DNA from: an uncultured Clostridia bacterium
GTDB lineage: Bacteria > Bacillota > Clostridia > Oscillospirales > Ruminococcaceae
Length of the DNA: 64,000 bases
Direction: 5' to 3'
Assembly: GCA_947510165.1 (NCBI GenBank)
Contig: CANNSB010000005.1
Span: 1-64,000 of the forward strand
Shown: in pieces, positions 8,443-16,889 of the stretch
How the letters are laid out: the number at the start of each line of letters is the position of its first letter
Position numbering within the stretch: the stretch's first letter is position 1
Notes under the pieces: generated by a model
What the model saw: only the letters and a program-made list of their open reading frames with translations
Database searches by the model: none
What the model was told of the DNA's origin: nothing
Made by a program: the position numbers and the translations under genes

Positions 8443-9557
8443 CGTTCAACTCTATTTGTTATTCCTGTGAAAATTTCATAAGGAATAACACCAACTTTTT
8501 TTGTATAATCACCTAGATCAAGTCTATTTCCATCTTGATCTTCTCCAAATAATAAAACAGTTTCTCCTATTTGTATATTTTCTAAATCAGTTATATCGAT
8601 CATTATTTGATCCATTGTAATATTTCCCAAAACTCTAGACAACCTTCCACCAACTTTAACAAAACTTTTATTAGAAAAAACCCTATTATATCCATCTCCA
8701 TACCCAACAGAAACAGTGGCAATCTTCATTTGTTTATCCGTTTTAAACCTTCTATTATAGCTTATAAAACTATCTTTTTCTAATACCTTTATCATAGATA
8801 TCTTAGAAAAAAAGTTCATAACTGGTTTAAGTTTATCATTAAATATTTCTGTAGGATCATATCCATATACAAAAATTCCTGCACGTACAAAATCATATGA
8901 TAAATAGCTATAATTAATCAATCCTCCTGTATTTTGAAGATGACTTCCATAGCAATTTATATCTAATTTTTTTAAACTTTCTAAAACTTTATCAAATCTA
9001 TCTATTTGTTTTTTTGTATATAAAACATCTTCTATTTCCAAACTTTCGGATGAAGAAAGATGGCTATATATCCCTTCTATCTTTAAATTATTTTTTTCAT
9101 AACTTTCTTTTATTTTTTTTATATCATTATAAAAAAAACCAACTCTTCCCATTCCAGTATCGATTTTTATATGACATCTAATTACACTTTTTTGTGATAA
9201 AGATATATTATCTAGATCTAAAAGATATTCATAGCTAGTTATAGTCTGAATAAGATTATATTTAACAATATATTCCACCTCTTCTAAAGGAGTCATCCCA
9301 AAAATAAGTATATCTCTTTTTATACCATGATTTCTAAGGACTATCCCCTCTGAAATTGTAGCAACTGCAAACATATCTGTCCCTATTTTCTCAAGTTTGT
9401 TTGCTATTTCTACCATTCCATGACCATAACCATTAGATTTAACTATAGATATAATTTTTGTTTTTTTCTGCTTTTTTAATTGAATAATTTTAAAATTATT
9501 CTCTAAATTATCTAAATTTATATCTATCCAAGATCTAATAAATAATCTTTCTTTCAC
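8406..9557 (-). CDS. alr: Alanine racemase
   Basis: A 383-residue PLP-dependent fold-type III racemase that converts L-Ala to D-Ala for peptidoglycan. The PLP lysine is in Val-Lys-Ser-Asn-Gly-Tyr-Gly-His-Gly near residue 40, and the second catalytic base, a Tyr, is in Ser-Val-Gly-Tyr-Gly-Asp-Gly-Tyr near 270. The start is GTG, with GGAGGG 5 nt upstream. It is the last gene of a likely ddl-murI-ywiB-argS-alr operon, 19 nt after argS. Confidence 0.95.
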   Translation of the reverse strand: MKERLFIRSWIDINLDNLENNFKIIQLKKQKKTKIISIVKSNGYGHGMVEIANKLEKIGTDMFAVATISEGIVLRNHGIKRDILIFGMTPLEEVEYIVKYNLIQTITSYEYLLDLDNISLSQKSVIRCHIKIDTGMGRVGFFYNDIKKIKESYEKNNLKIEGIYSHLSSSESLEIEDVLYTKKQIDRFDKVLESLKKLDINCYGSHLQNTGGLINYSYLSYDFVRAGIFVYGYDPTEIFNDKLKPVMNFFSKISMIKVLEKDSFISYNRRFKTDKQMKIATVSVGYGDGYNRVFSNKSFVKVGGRLSRVLGNITMDQIMIDITDLENIQIGETVLLFGEDQDGNRLDLGDYTKKVGVIPYEIFTGITNRVERRYIEKMQLFNN

Positions 9558-9576
9558 TATATCCCTCCAAAATAGA

Positions 9577-11274
9577 CTACATTTCTTCTAATAATTTTAT
9601 ATTTATTAACTCTGCTATATTTTCAAACAAAATTTTTATACATAAAATTAAAAAATATCTAGCAGATGCCAACTTTACATCATCTATATGAACACGACAG
9701 TTGTTATAAAATTTATGAAAATACGTTGCCAGTTCAATACTATATTTAACAATCTTAGATGGATCATATCCCTTACAAGCTTCTCTAATCTCTTCTGGAA
9801 AATTCCCTATAAATCTAATTATTTCTATCTCTTCTTTCTTTTCAAGAAGATTTAAATTTTTATCTATATCACTTATATCAGATTTTTCAGATCTTTCCAT
9901 ATATTTAATAATGCTGCATATTCTTGCATAAGCATATTGGACATAATAAACCGGATTATTTGATGATTCTTCTATTGCAAGATCAAGATCAAATTCTAGA
10001 TGTGTATTATGATTTTTCATATTAAAGAAAAATCGAGCTGCATCTAAAGGAACTTCCTCTAATAAATCAACCAAAGTTATAGATTTTCCTGTTCTTTTAC
10101 TAACTTTTACAACTTCTCCATCTCTTACAAGTCTTACAAGTTGCATCAAAACTATATCAAGCTTGTTTCCATCCAGACCAATAGCATCCATACTTCCCTT
10201 TATTCTCCCTACGTGACCGTGATGATCCGCACCCCATATATTTATAACTTTATCAAATTTTCTTTTTTCAAACTTGTTATAATGGTATGCTATATCTGCT
10301 GCAAAATATGTTGGATTTTTATTTTCTCTAATCAAAACAGAATCTTGATCTTCTCCTAAATCTCTTCCTTTATACCATATTGCCCCATCTTTTTCATATG
10401 TATATCCATTTTTTTCTAATTTTTTTAAAATCTCTTCAACTGTTTTATCTTGATAAAGACTGCTCTCTTTAAACCAATTATCATATTTTATTCCATATTT
10501 TAATAAATCTTCTTTTAATTTTTCTAGATTTATTGGAAGCGCATAATCAACTAATTTTTTGCTTCTTTCTTCTATATCTAAATCTTCTAATCTTTCGTTT
10601 AATCCATCTTTAATATAATTTTTTACATGAACTTTTATATCTTCCCCTTGATATCCATCTTCTGGAAAATTATATTCTTTTTCTCCATAAATTTCCTGCA
10701 TATATCTTGCTTCTAATGATTTTCCAAATTTTTCTATTTGATTTCCCGCGTCATTTATATAAAATTCTTTTTCTACATTATATCCATTATATTTTAAAAT
10801 ATTTGCTAAACTATCTCCTAAAGACCCTCCTCTTGCATTTCCTATATGCATTGGACCTGTTGGATTTGCTGAAACAAATTCAACCATAACTTTTTTTAAT
10901 CCACCATCTTTATTTTTCCCATAATTTTGTTTTTCTTTATAAACTTCCTTTAATATATCTATAAAAAATTCTTTTTTTACAAAAAAATTTATAAATCCTG
11001 ATCCTGCTATTTCAAATTTTTTAAAATAACTTCCATCTAAAATTAACTTTTTTCCTATCTCTTCTGCTATTTTTATAGGAGCTTTTTTAAAACTTTTTGC
11101 AGAAACCATCGCAATATTTGTAGAAAAATCTCCCCTAATTTTATCACTTGGCTCTTCTATAATAAAAGGAGGCATTTCTGTTTTATCAAAAATACCTTCC
11201 TGAATACATCTTCCTATAGATGAATATATTATATCTTTTAAGCTTTTCTTAGTATTATAAAAAATATCTCCCAT
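9577..11274 (-). CDS. argS: Arginyl-tRNA synthetase
   Basis: A 565-residue class I synthetase for tRNA-Arg. It carries an N-terminal Add1-like domain, the HIGN form of the signature in Pro-Met-His-Ile-Gly-Asn-Ala-Arg-Gly (about 134), a Lys-Val-Ser-Lys-Arg-Thr-Gly loop near 390, and a C-terminal helical anticodon-binding domain. Length is typical. It starts 4 nt after ywiB, the same pairing as in Bacillus, so translation is probably coupled. Confidence 0.97.
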   Translation of the reverse strand: MGDIFYNTKKSLKDIIYSSIGRCIQEGIFDKTEMPPFIIEEPSDKIRGDFSTNIAMVSAKSFKKAPIKIAEEIGKKLILDGSYFKKFEIAGSGFINFFVKKEFFIDILKEVYKEKQNYGKNKDGGLKKVMVEFVSANPTGPMHIGNARGGSLGDSLANILKYNGYNVEKEFYINDAGNQIEKFGKSLEARYMQEIYGEKEYNFPEDGYQGEDIKVHVKNYIKDGLNERLEDLDIEERSKKLVDYALPINLEKLKEDLLKYGIKYDNWFKESSLYQDKTVEEILKKLEKNGYTYEKDGAIWYKGRDLGEDQDSVLIRENKNPTYFAADIAYHYNKFEKRKFDKVINIWGADHHGHVGRIKGSMDAIGLDGNKLDIVLMQLVRLVRDGEVVKVSKRTGKSITLVDLLEEVPLDAARFFFNMKNHNTHLEFDLDLAIEESSNNPVYYVQYAYARICSIIKYMERSEKSDISDIDKNLNLLEKKEEIEIIRFIGNFPEEIREACKGYDPSKIVKYSIELATYFHKFYNNCRVHIDDVKLASARYFLILCIKILFENIAELINIKLLEEM

Positions 11275-11278
11275 ATTT

Positions 11279-11719
11279 TTATTCTCCTTCTTCTTCTATT
11301 ATAACTTCTATTCTATGAAAACTTAAATGTTTATAATCTATATCTAAATCATATTCAAAAACGACGCTTAAAATATCTTGTTTATCTTGATCTTTATATT
11401 CTATTTGTATATTTTTTCCAATTATACCTACTAAAAAATTTCCATATGTAGATGTATAACTTCCTATATTTCTTTTATCTGGTTCTATTTCTATATATGT
11501 TTGTAAAACTTCATTTCTTATTATTATTATTTTATCTTCTGTAATTTTTAAAATTGTTTTTATAGATTCTCCATCTTCATAATATCTTGTATCTTGATAA
11601 ACTATATAAAAATATCCATTTTTCTTCTGGATAGTTCCGTCTGTATAAACTTCTGTTATATCTTTTTCATCTTCTATATTTTGTTCTGAAACAACTTTTA
11701 ATAAAATATTTTTTTTCAT
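11279..11719 (-). CDS. ywiB: DUF1934 calycin-like protein (YwiB)
   Basis: A 146-residue beta-rich cytosolic protein matching the DUF1934/YwiB family: alternating short strands, a Tyr-Thr-Asp-Gly-Thr segment near residue 25 and an acidic C-terminus. The family is nearly always next to argS, as here, but its function is unknown. It lies between murI (15-nt gap) and argS (4-nt gap). Confidence 0.82.
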   Translation of the reverse strand: MKKNILLKVVSEQNIEDEKDITEVYTDGTIQKKNGYFYIVYQDTRYYEDGESIKTILKITEDKIIIIRNEVLQTYIEIEPDKRNIGSYTSTYGNFLVGIIGKNIQIEYKDQDKQDILSVVFEYDLDIDYKHLSFHRIEVIIEEEGE

Positions 11720-11734
11720 AATAATCCTCTGTAT

Positions 11735-12547
11735 TTAAAATATATCTAAATCTATAACAGATATATTTTCAAATATATCTTCATCTAAAAAAATGCTTCC
11801 TGTTTTTCCAAAAGAATCTTTATCATCTGTTATATAATAAAAAACTTCACCATTTTTTTTCGTATAATTATACATATTATTTTTTTCAAGATAATTTTTA
11901 GCAAACTTTGCCGTCTCAAATCCAGCGTCAACAATATTTATTTCTTTTCCAAAATAATCTTGTATATGATTTTTGATAATTGGATAATGGGTGCATCCCA
12001 GTATAAGTGTATCTATTTTCCCCCTCATATCCTCTAAATATCTTTCAACCATCAAACTAGTTATTTTATTTGTAGATTCAATAAATCCATTTTCAATTAG
12101 TGGCACAAATAGTGGACAATCTTTAGAATAAATATTTATATTTTTATCATATTTTTTTATATATTCTTGATATCTATTAAGTTTAATCGTCGCAGATGTT
12201 CCTATTATTCCTATTTTTTTTTTTATAGAAAGTTTTATAGCAGTATCACAAGTCGGCTCTATTATTCCGCTATAATGAAAAGAAAAGTTTTTTTCAGATC
12301 TACCATATAAAACAGAACTCGCCGTTCCACAAGCCGCAATCACAAATTTTACAGATTTAGAAAGCAAAAATTTAACATCTTGTATAGAATATTTTTCTAT
12401 TATGTTTCTGCTCCTAGTCCCATATGGAACCCTTGCCGTGTCTCCCAGATAAATTATATCTTCATTAGGAAGAAGTTTTCTAAGATATTTTACAACAGCA
12501 AGACCACCAACACCAGAATCAAAAATTCCAATTGGTCTATTATCCAT
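11735..12547 (-). CDS. murI: Glutamate racemase
   Basis: A 270-residue cofactor-independent racemase supplying D-Glu for peptidoglycan. The N-terminal Ile-Phe-Asp-Ser-Gly-Val-Gly-Gly carries the conserved Asp/Ser pair. The two catalytic cysteines are in Ala-Ala-Cys-Gly-Thr-Ala-Ser-Ser (near 70) and Leu-Gly-Cys-Thr-His-Tyr-Pro (near 184). The residue after the first Cys is Gly rather than the more usual Asn, a variant I believe occurs in other clostridial MurI. It overlaps ddl by 8 nt, which implies translational coupling. Confidence 0.94.
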   Translation of the reverse strand: MDNRPIGIFDSGVGGLAVVKYLRKLLPNEDIIYLGDTARVPYGTRSRNIIEKYSIQDVKFLLSKSVKFVIAACGTASSVLYGRSEKNFSFHYSGIIEPTCDTAIKLSIKKKIGIIGTSATIKLNRYQEYIKKYDKNINIYSKDCPLFVPLIENGFIESTNKITSLMVERYLEDMRGKIDTLILGCTHYPIIKNHIQDYFGKEINIVDAGFETAKFAKNYLEKNNMYNYTKKNGEVFYYITDDKDSFGKTGSIFLDEDIFENISVIDLDIF

Positions 12548-13619
12548 CTATTTCAGACCTTTCTATAAATGCATAATCTATTAATTTTTGTATTATCTCT
12601 TTATTTGTCATTCCTATATTTTTAAAAAGTTTTGGATACATACTAATCTCTGTAAATCCTGGCATTGTATTTATCTCGTTTAATATTATATTTTCGTTTT
12701 TATCAACAAAAAAATCTATCCTTGAAAGACCACTACAGTCTAAAATTTCGTATGCTTTTTTAGCAAGTTTTTTTATATCTTCTTCAATATTTTTAGGAAG
12801 ATCTGTAGGTATTTTTACACAACTTTCTTTTAAAATATATTTAGAATCAAAATCATAGAATTCATTTGCTGCCTCTATCTCCCCAACTCGAGAAATAATT
12901 GGCTCTTCATTTCCCATAACAGCAATTTCAACTTCTCTTCCATCTATAAATTCTTCTATCAAAATCTTTCTGTCATGTAAAAATGCAAGTTTAATACCTT
13001 TTTTCAACTCATTATAATTACAAGCTTTACTAACACCTATAGAAGATCCAGAATTTGCTGGTTTTATAAAAAGTGGCATCCCTAAATCATCTATAATATC
13101 CTCTAATATTTTGTCTAAATTATCTATATTTTTAGATTTTATATATCTCCATCTAGATGTTTTAATTTTATTATAATCCAATATTGTATGGGTAAAAATT
13201 TTGTCCATACAAATTCCAGAAGATATAAGATTGCATCCAACATACGGAATTCCTGATAAATCAAAAAGTCCCTGAACCGTTCCATCTTCTCCATATTTTC
13301 CATGTAAAACTGGAAAGATCAAATCGATAGATTGTTTTGAAATAGTTCCATCTGATAAAATTTTAACTATTCCTTTTTTTAGCCTGTCTGGACTTATAAA
13401 AGCCTGTGTACAATCTGGATGTTTTTCCCAACTTCCATCAGCAATATTTTCTATATCTCCTGGATAAAATATCCAATTCCCTTTTTTATTTATTCCTATA
13501 CAGATAATTTCATATTTTGTTTCATCTATATTTTTTATAACAAAGGATGCAGATTTTAAAGAAATTTCATGTTCAGTAGAAATTCCCCCAAATACAACTG
13601 CTATTTTCTTTTTTGACAT
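12540..13619 (-). CDS. ddl: D-alanine--D-alanine ligase
   Basis: A 359-residue ATP-grasp ligase joining two D-Ala for peptidoglycan. It has the N-terminal Val-Val-Phe-Gly-Gly-x-Ser-Thr-Glu-His-Glu-Ile-Ser, the Gly-Ser-Ser-Ile-Gly-Val loop, and the metal-binding Asn-Glu-Ile-Asn-Thr-Met-Pro-Gly-Phe-Thr near the C-terminus. It is the first gene of the ddl-murI-ywiB-argS-alr run, behind a good promoter. Length is normal. Confidence 0.96.
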   Translation of the reverse strand: MSKKKIAVVFGGISTEHEISLKSASFVIKNIDETKYEIICIGINKKGNWIFYPGDIENIADGSWEKHPDCTQAFISPDRLKKGIVKILSDGTISKQSIDLIFPVLHGKYGEDGTVQGLFDLSGIPYVGCNLISSGICMDKIFTHTILDYNKIKTSRWRYIKSKNIDNLDKILEDIIDDLGMPLFIKPANSGSSIGVSKACNYNELKKGIKLAFLHDRKILIEEFIDGREVEIAVMGNEEPIISRVGEIEAANEFYDFDSKYILKESCVKIPTDLPKNIEEDIKKLAKKAYEILDCSGLSRIDFFVDKNENIILNEINTMPGFTEISMYPKLFKNIGMTNKEIIQKLIDYAFIERSEIDG

Positions 13620-13652
13620 AGAAATACCACCCTTTTTTCTATATTTAAATTT

Positions 13653-13681
13653 ATATTACCATATTTATAATAACTATGCAA
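13653..13681 (-). promoter_or_regulatory. Sigma-A-type promoter of the ddl operon
   Basis: On the minus strand TTGCAT (13676-13681), a 17-nt spacer and TAATAT (13653-13658), about 33 bp upstream of the ddl start. Confidence 0.55.
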
Positions 13682-13684
13682 ATA

Positions 13685-14233
13685 TTATAATCTATTTCTT
13701 TTTATTATTATAACATATGGTGTTATATCATTTTTTATGTTCTCATATCTATATATTTCATACTTTTCTTTTGATATATTTTTTATAAATTTTTCTATCT
13801 CTATCCCTTCTAAAAATCCTTCTCCATGACCTCTATAGATTGTTATACATATTATTCCTTTTTTCTCCAATAAATAAATAGATTTTTTTATTGATTCTAT
13901 TGTTGTTTCTTTTTTTGTAGTAATATTTTTATTTCCTTTTGGAAGATATCCTAAATTATATATTCCTATATTAAAATTTTTTACATATTTATCAAAATTT
14001 TCATGCCCATCCTCTATAAATTTTATATTGTTATACATTCCTTTTTCTAGAAAAAGTTTTTTTGTATTTTCTATTGCTTGTTTTTGTATATCAAAAGAAT
14101 ATACAAATCCTTTAGGAACTAAAATACTTAAAAAAAGACTGTCATATCCATTACCCATTGTAAAGTCTATACATATATTATCCTCTCTACAATTATTTTT
14201 TATAATATATTTTGAAAAATCTAATATATTCAA
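13685..14233 (-). CDS. mnmM: tRNA 5-aminomethyl(-2-thio)uridine methyltransferase MnmM (YtqB)
   Basis: A 182-residue SAM-dependent Rossmann methyltransferase of the YtqB family. Motif I appears as Ile-Asp-Phe-Thr-Met-Gly-Asn-Gly-Tyr-Asp (about 23-32); other conserved parts are Tyr-Asn-Leu-Gly-Tyr-Leu-Pro-Lys-Gly and Tyr-Arg-Gly-His-Gly-Glu-Gly. YtqB has been shown to methylate nm5(s2)U to mnm5(s2)U at tRNA position 34. It overlaps the upstream ytqA homologue by 4 nt, the conserved operon order. Confidence 0.85.
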   Translation of the reverse strand: MNILDFSKYIIKNNCREDNICIDFTMGNGYDSLFLSILVPKGFVYSFDIQKQAIENTKKLFLEKGMYNNIKFIEDGHENFDKYVKNFNIGIYNLGYLPKGNKNITTKKETTIESIKKSIYLLEKKGIICITIYRGHGEGFLEGIEIEKFIKNISKEKYEIYRYENIKNDITPYVIIIKRNRL

Positions 14234-15189
14234 TCTATCAACTTCTTTTTATAATATTTTCCTTGAAAACTTTCTCTTCTATTAAATTCTTTGTCTATCT
14301 CATTTATAACAACAAATTTTTTTAAACTCCATAAAGGTGATATCAAATTTTCTTTTTTTCCATCTCCTGTTAAGCGATGTATAACAACCTCTTCAGGAAT
14401 ATATTCTAGTTGATCCACCACTATATCTACATATTCTTCCAACTCTAAACTTTTAAATATTCCCTGTTTAAACTGATGTTCTAACACCGTTCCTTCTACT
14501 ACATACAACAGATGTATCTTTATTCCATATGGTTCTAACTGACCAACTTTTTTTGCAGTTTCTACCATCATGTTTTTATCCTCAAATGGAAGCCCATTAA
14601 TTATATGTACAACTATATTTATATTTCTTCCTTTAAGCCTTTTATATCCTTCTAAAAATTCTTTATAACTATGTTTTCTATTTATATATTCCCCAGTTTT
14701 ATCATATATAGTTTGTAGCCCCAACTCCACCGTCAAAAAAGTTCTTTTAGAAAGTTCTTCTAAATAATCTAAAACATCCTCTTCTATACAATCTGGTCTT
14801 GTAGATATGCTTAATCCTACTACATCTTTTAAACCAACTATTTTTTCATATTTTTCTCTAAGTTCTTCTAATGGAGCATATGTATTTGTAAATGATTGGA
14901 AATATCCAATGTATTTTCCAACCTTCCATTTTTTATGAATATTAGTTTTTATATTCTCAAACTGCTCTACTAAATTATCTTCTCTTCTCCCTGCAAATTC
15001 TCCACTTCCTTCTTTAGAACAGTATGTACATCCTCCAAATCCTTTTGTTCCATCTATATTTGGACAGGTAAATCCCCCATCTAATGATACTTTAAATATT
15101 TTTTGTCCAAATATAGTTTTATAGTGATAGTCTAAACTATGATATTTTTTATAATTATTTGAATATTTAAATTCCATATTTTTTATCAC
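14230..15189 (-). CDS. mnmL: Radical SAM protein MnmL (YtqA / YhcC family)
   Basis: A 319-residue radical SAM enzyme with the unusual cysteine spacing of the YtqA/YhcC family: Cys-Pro-Asn-Ile-Asp-Gly near residue 42, then Gly-Gly-Cys-Thr-Tyr-Cys. YtqA, renamed MnmL, is implicated in converting cmnm5(s2)U to nm5(s2)U on tRNA in Gram-positives that lack MnmC. It is translationally coupled to mnmM. mnmE and mnmG, which make the cmnm5U precursor, are also in this window. Confidence 0.85.
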   Translation of the reverse strand: MIKNMEFKYSNNYKKYHSLDYHYKTIFGQKIFKVSLDGGFTCPNIDGTKGFGGCTYCSKEGSGEFAGRREDNLVEQFENIKTNIHKKWKVGKYIGYFQSFTNTYAPLEELREKYEKIVGLKDVVGLSISTRPDCIEEDVLDYLEELSKRTFLTVELGLQTIYDKTGEYINRKHSYKEFLEGYKRLKGRNINIVVHIINGLPFEDKNMMVETAKKVGQLEPYGIKIHLLYVVEGTVLEHQFKQGIFKSLELEEYVDIVVDQLEYIPEEVVIHRLTGDGKKENLISPLWSLKKFVVINEIDKEFNRRESFQGKYYKKKLID

Positions 15190-15197
15190 CCTTTATG

Positions 15198-15237
15198 TAT
15201 AAAAGTTGGCTGTTATATATAACAGCCAACTTTTATA
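15198..15237. terminator. 40-bp perfect palindrome, terminator after HTH gene
   Basis: A perfect 40-bp palindrome centred at 15217/15218, with AAAA/TTTT shoulders, directly abutting the stop codon (15238-15240) of the HTH gene. It ends that gene's minus-strand transcript before mnmL. Confidence 0.85.
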
Positions 15238-15924
15238 CTATTTTATATTTATCTCCGACTCACTCTTGTGTATTAAATTTAATAGATAAGAATAATTAGA
15301 AATTTGATCTCCTGTAAACATATCTTGTTCAAAATTTTTCTTTTCAATTTCATTTATAGCATCATCTTTAAAAATTGTTTCATTTTCAATAATTGTTATT
15401 ATATTTGCCTCTGCCAGTTCCATCCTTGCTAAAGATTTTCGATTATAGATAGATTTTTTTATCCCAAAGATTTCTTTATTATGTGGATTTATAGAATATA
15501 TAATTCTAAATACTCTATAGATAGATATTATTAAAAAATTAGATATTTCATCGACAAAACCTTTATTATTAACCTTTTTTAACATATCAAATATTATATT
15601 TATAGAATTAATTATTATTTTTTTATTTAATATTATTAATATATTTTCACTTGATTTACATATATTTTTTTCTATATCATCAGATATTTTTTCTTCTTCA
15701 TATACACTACTATTTTTTTCTTCTGAAATCCCTAATATATAATCAGATGAAACATTATAATATTTTGATATAGCTATTAAAAAATCTAATCCACATTCTC
15801 GTATTCCTTTTTCATAATGTGATAACAATGCTTGACTTATTTTTAAATCACTCGCCACTGATTTTTGGCTTATGCCTTTTTCTTTCCTTAAACAACTTAT
15901 AATGTTTGGAAAATCTGTGTTCAT
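15238..15924 (-). CDS. XRE-family helix-turn-helix regulator
   Basis: A 228-residue protein. Residues 8-65 form a typical Cro/C1 (XRE) helix-turn-helix with Gly-Ile-Ser-Gln-Lys-Ser-Val-Ala and Leu-Ser-His-Tyr-Glu-Lys-Gly. The remainder is Ile/Lys-rich, helical and unassigned, possibly a dimerisation or sensing part. ATG 15924 follows a strong AGGGGGG site. The gene diverges from a membrane protein across a region containing a 23-bp inverted repeat, so it may regulate itself and its neighbour. The signal it senses is unknown. Confidence 0.8.
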   Translation of the reverse strand: MNTDFPNIISCLRKEKGISQKSVASDLKISQALLSHYEKGIRECGLDFLIAISKYYNVSSDYILGISEEKNSSVYEEEKISDDIEKNICKSSENILIILNKKIIINSINIIFDMLKKVNNKGFVDEISNFLIISIYRVFRIIYSINPHNKEIFGIKKSIYNRKSLARMELAEANIITIIENETIFKDDAINEIEKKNFEQDMFTGDQISNYSYLLNLIHKSESEINIK

Positions 15925-15999
15925 GAAATCCCCCCTAAGAACAATAACACTTAATTTCTCTATCTTTTGTATTATACTATATTATAGTGTATTTTTTAT

Positions 16000-16050
16000 A
16001 GATTGTATATATATTTAATAAAAAAAATTTATTAAATATATATACAATCT
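16000..16050. repeat. 23-bp perfect inverted repeat in divergent promoter region
   Basis: Arms 16000-16022 and 16028-16050 are exact reverse complements separated by five A. It lies between the divergent HTH and membrane-protein genes, 62 bp before the latter's start. No T run follows on the plus strand, so it is not an ordinary terminator for that direction. Operator, leader hairpin and small-RNA element all remain possible. Confidence 0.75.
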
Positions 16051-16111
16051 TATAGTTTTATAATAGTTTTATATGTATACTATTTATATAAACTTAGATT
16101 GGAGGCTTTTT

Positions 16112-16858
16112 TTGAATTTTATCATTGACAAAAACGAAATTTCCTTTTTATATAAAAAATCTTCTATACATACTTTTACTATCATATTTATTATTTTATC
16201 TATCTGTTTGGCTATGATCTTTTTTAATAATATACTAATAATTTTTTTAGATAATTTAAATGTTTTTTTATACAATGTTATAATATTTTCTATAAATATT
16301 ATGTTTTTATTTTTATTATTTTGTATTATTATGGGATGCTTAAAATATTTTTATAATATTGATTCTGATTCAAATAAAAATATTCATGATATATTTTTTT
16401 ATTATAAAACAAAAAAATCTTTTATCCGTTTTATAGACTTTTTCCCAGTATTATTAATTCGTATACTTATCTATATAAGTTTATCAAGTTTATTATTTAT
16501 ATTTTTTACTAAATATTTTTTTATAAATAATATTTCTACTAAAATAATTCCAATTTTTATTCCTTTATATTTTTCTCTTTCTATCTTGTTTGGGATATTT
16601 TTTCTTCAACGAGATATAATAAATACTTTTCTTTTTATATCTAATGATGATATTTCTATAAAAAATATCTACTTAATTTCTAAAGATATATTAAAAATAT
16701 ATAGGTCAAATATTTTTTATTCTACACTAAAAGTTTTTCCTTTTATCATCCTATCTTTTTTAATAATTCCATCTTTTTTTACACTTCCTTACATATCTAT
16801 CTACATGTCTAACTTAACTAAAAATATTTTTAAATATGTAATAAAAAAACCTAGCTAA
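16112..16858 (+). CDS. Predicted polytopic membrane protein
   Basis: A 248-residue, very hydrophobic protein with about five to six helices (roughly 20-45, 48-75, 105-130, 140-165, 205-235) and a Lys-rich tail. The C-terminal part loosely resembles the DUF975/YciC-type layout, but I cannot assign a family. TTG 16112 is chosen because GGAGG (16101-16105) lies 6 nt upstream; an ATG at 16073 has no ribosome binding site. It faces gyrA and shares a long inverted repeat with it. It is paired with the divergent HTH gene. Confidence 0.6.
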   Translation: MNFIIDKNEISFLYKKSSIHTFTIIFIILSICLAMIFFNNILIIFLDNLNVFLYNVIIFSINIMFLFLLFCIIMGCLKYFYNIDSDSNKNIHDIFFYYKTKKSFIRFIDFFPVLLIRILIYISLSSLLFIFFTKYFFINNISTKIIPIFIPLYFSLSILFGIFFLQRDIINTFLFISNDDISIKNIYLISKDILKIYRSNIFYSTLKVFPFIILSFLIIPSFFTLPYISIYMSNLTKNIFKYVIKKPS

Positions 16859-16889
16859 TTATATAGCTAGGTTTTTTTATTACATATTT
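16832..16889. terminator. Bidirectional terminator overlapping both gene ends
   Basis: Perfect 26-bp arms 16832-16857/16864-16889 with a 6-nt loop. It includes the last codons and stop of the membrane-protein gene on one side and the last codons and stop of gyrA on the other, with T7 and A7 blocks for both directions. Confidence 0.9.

Noticed and set aside
12301-12340. Gly after the first catalytic Cys of MurI as a defect
   Set aside because: Both catalytic cysteines and the Asp-Ser motif are present, and I believe Cys-Gly-Thr variants occur in other clostridial glutamate racemases.
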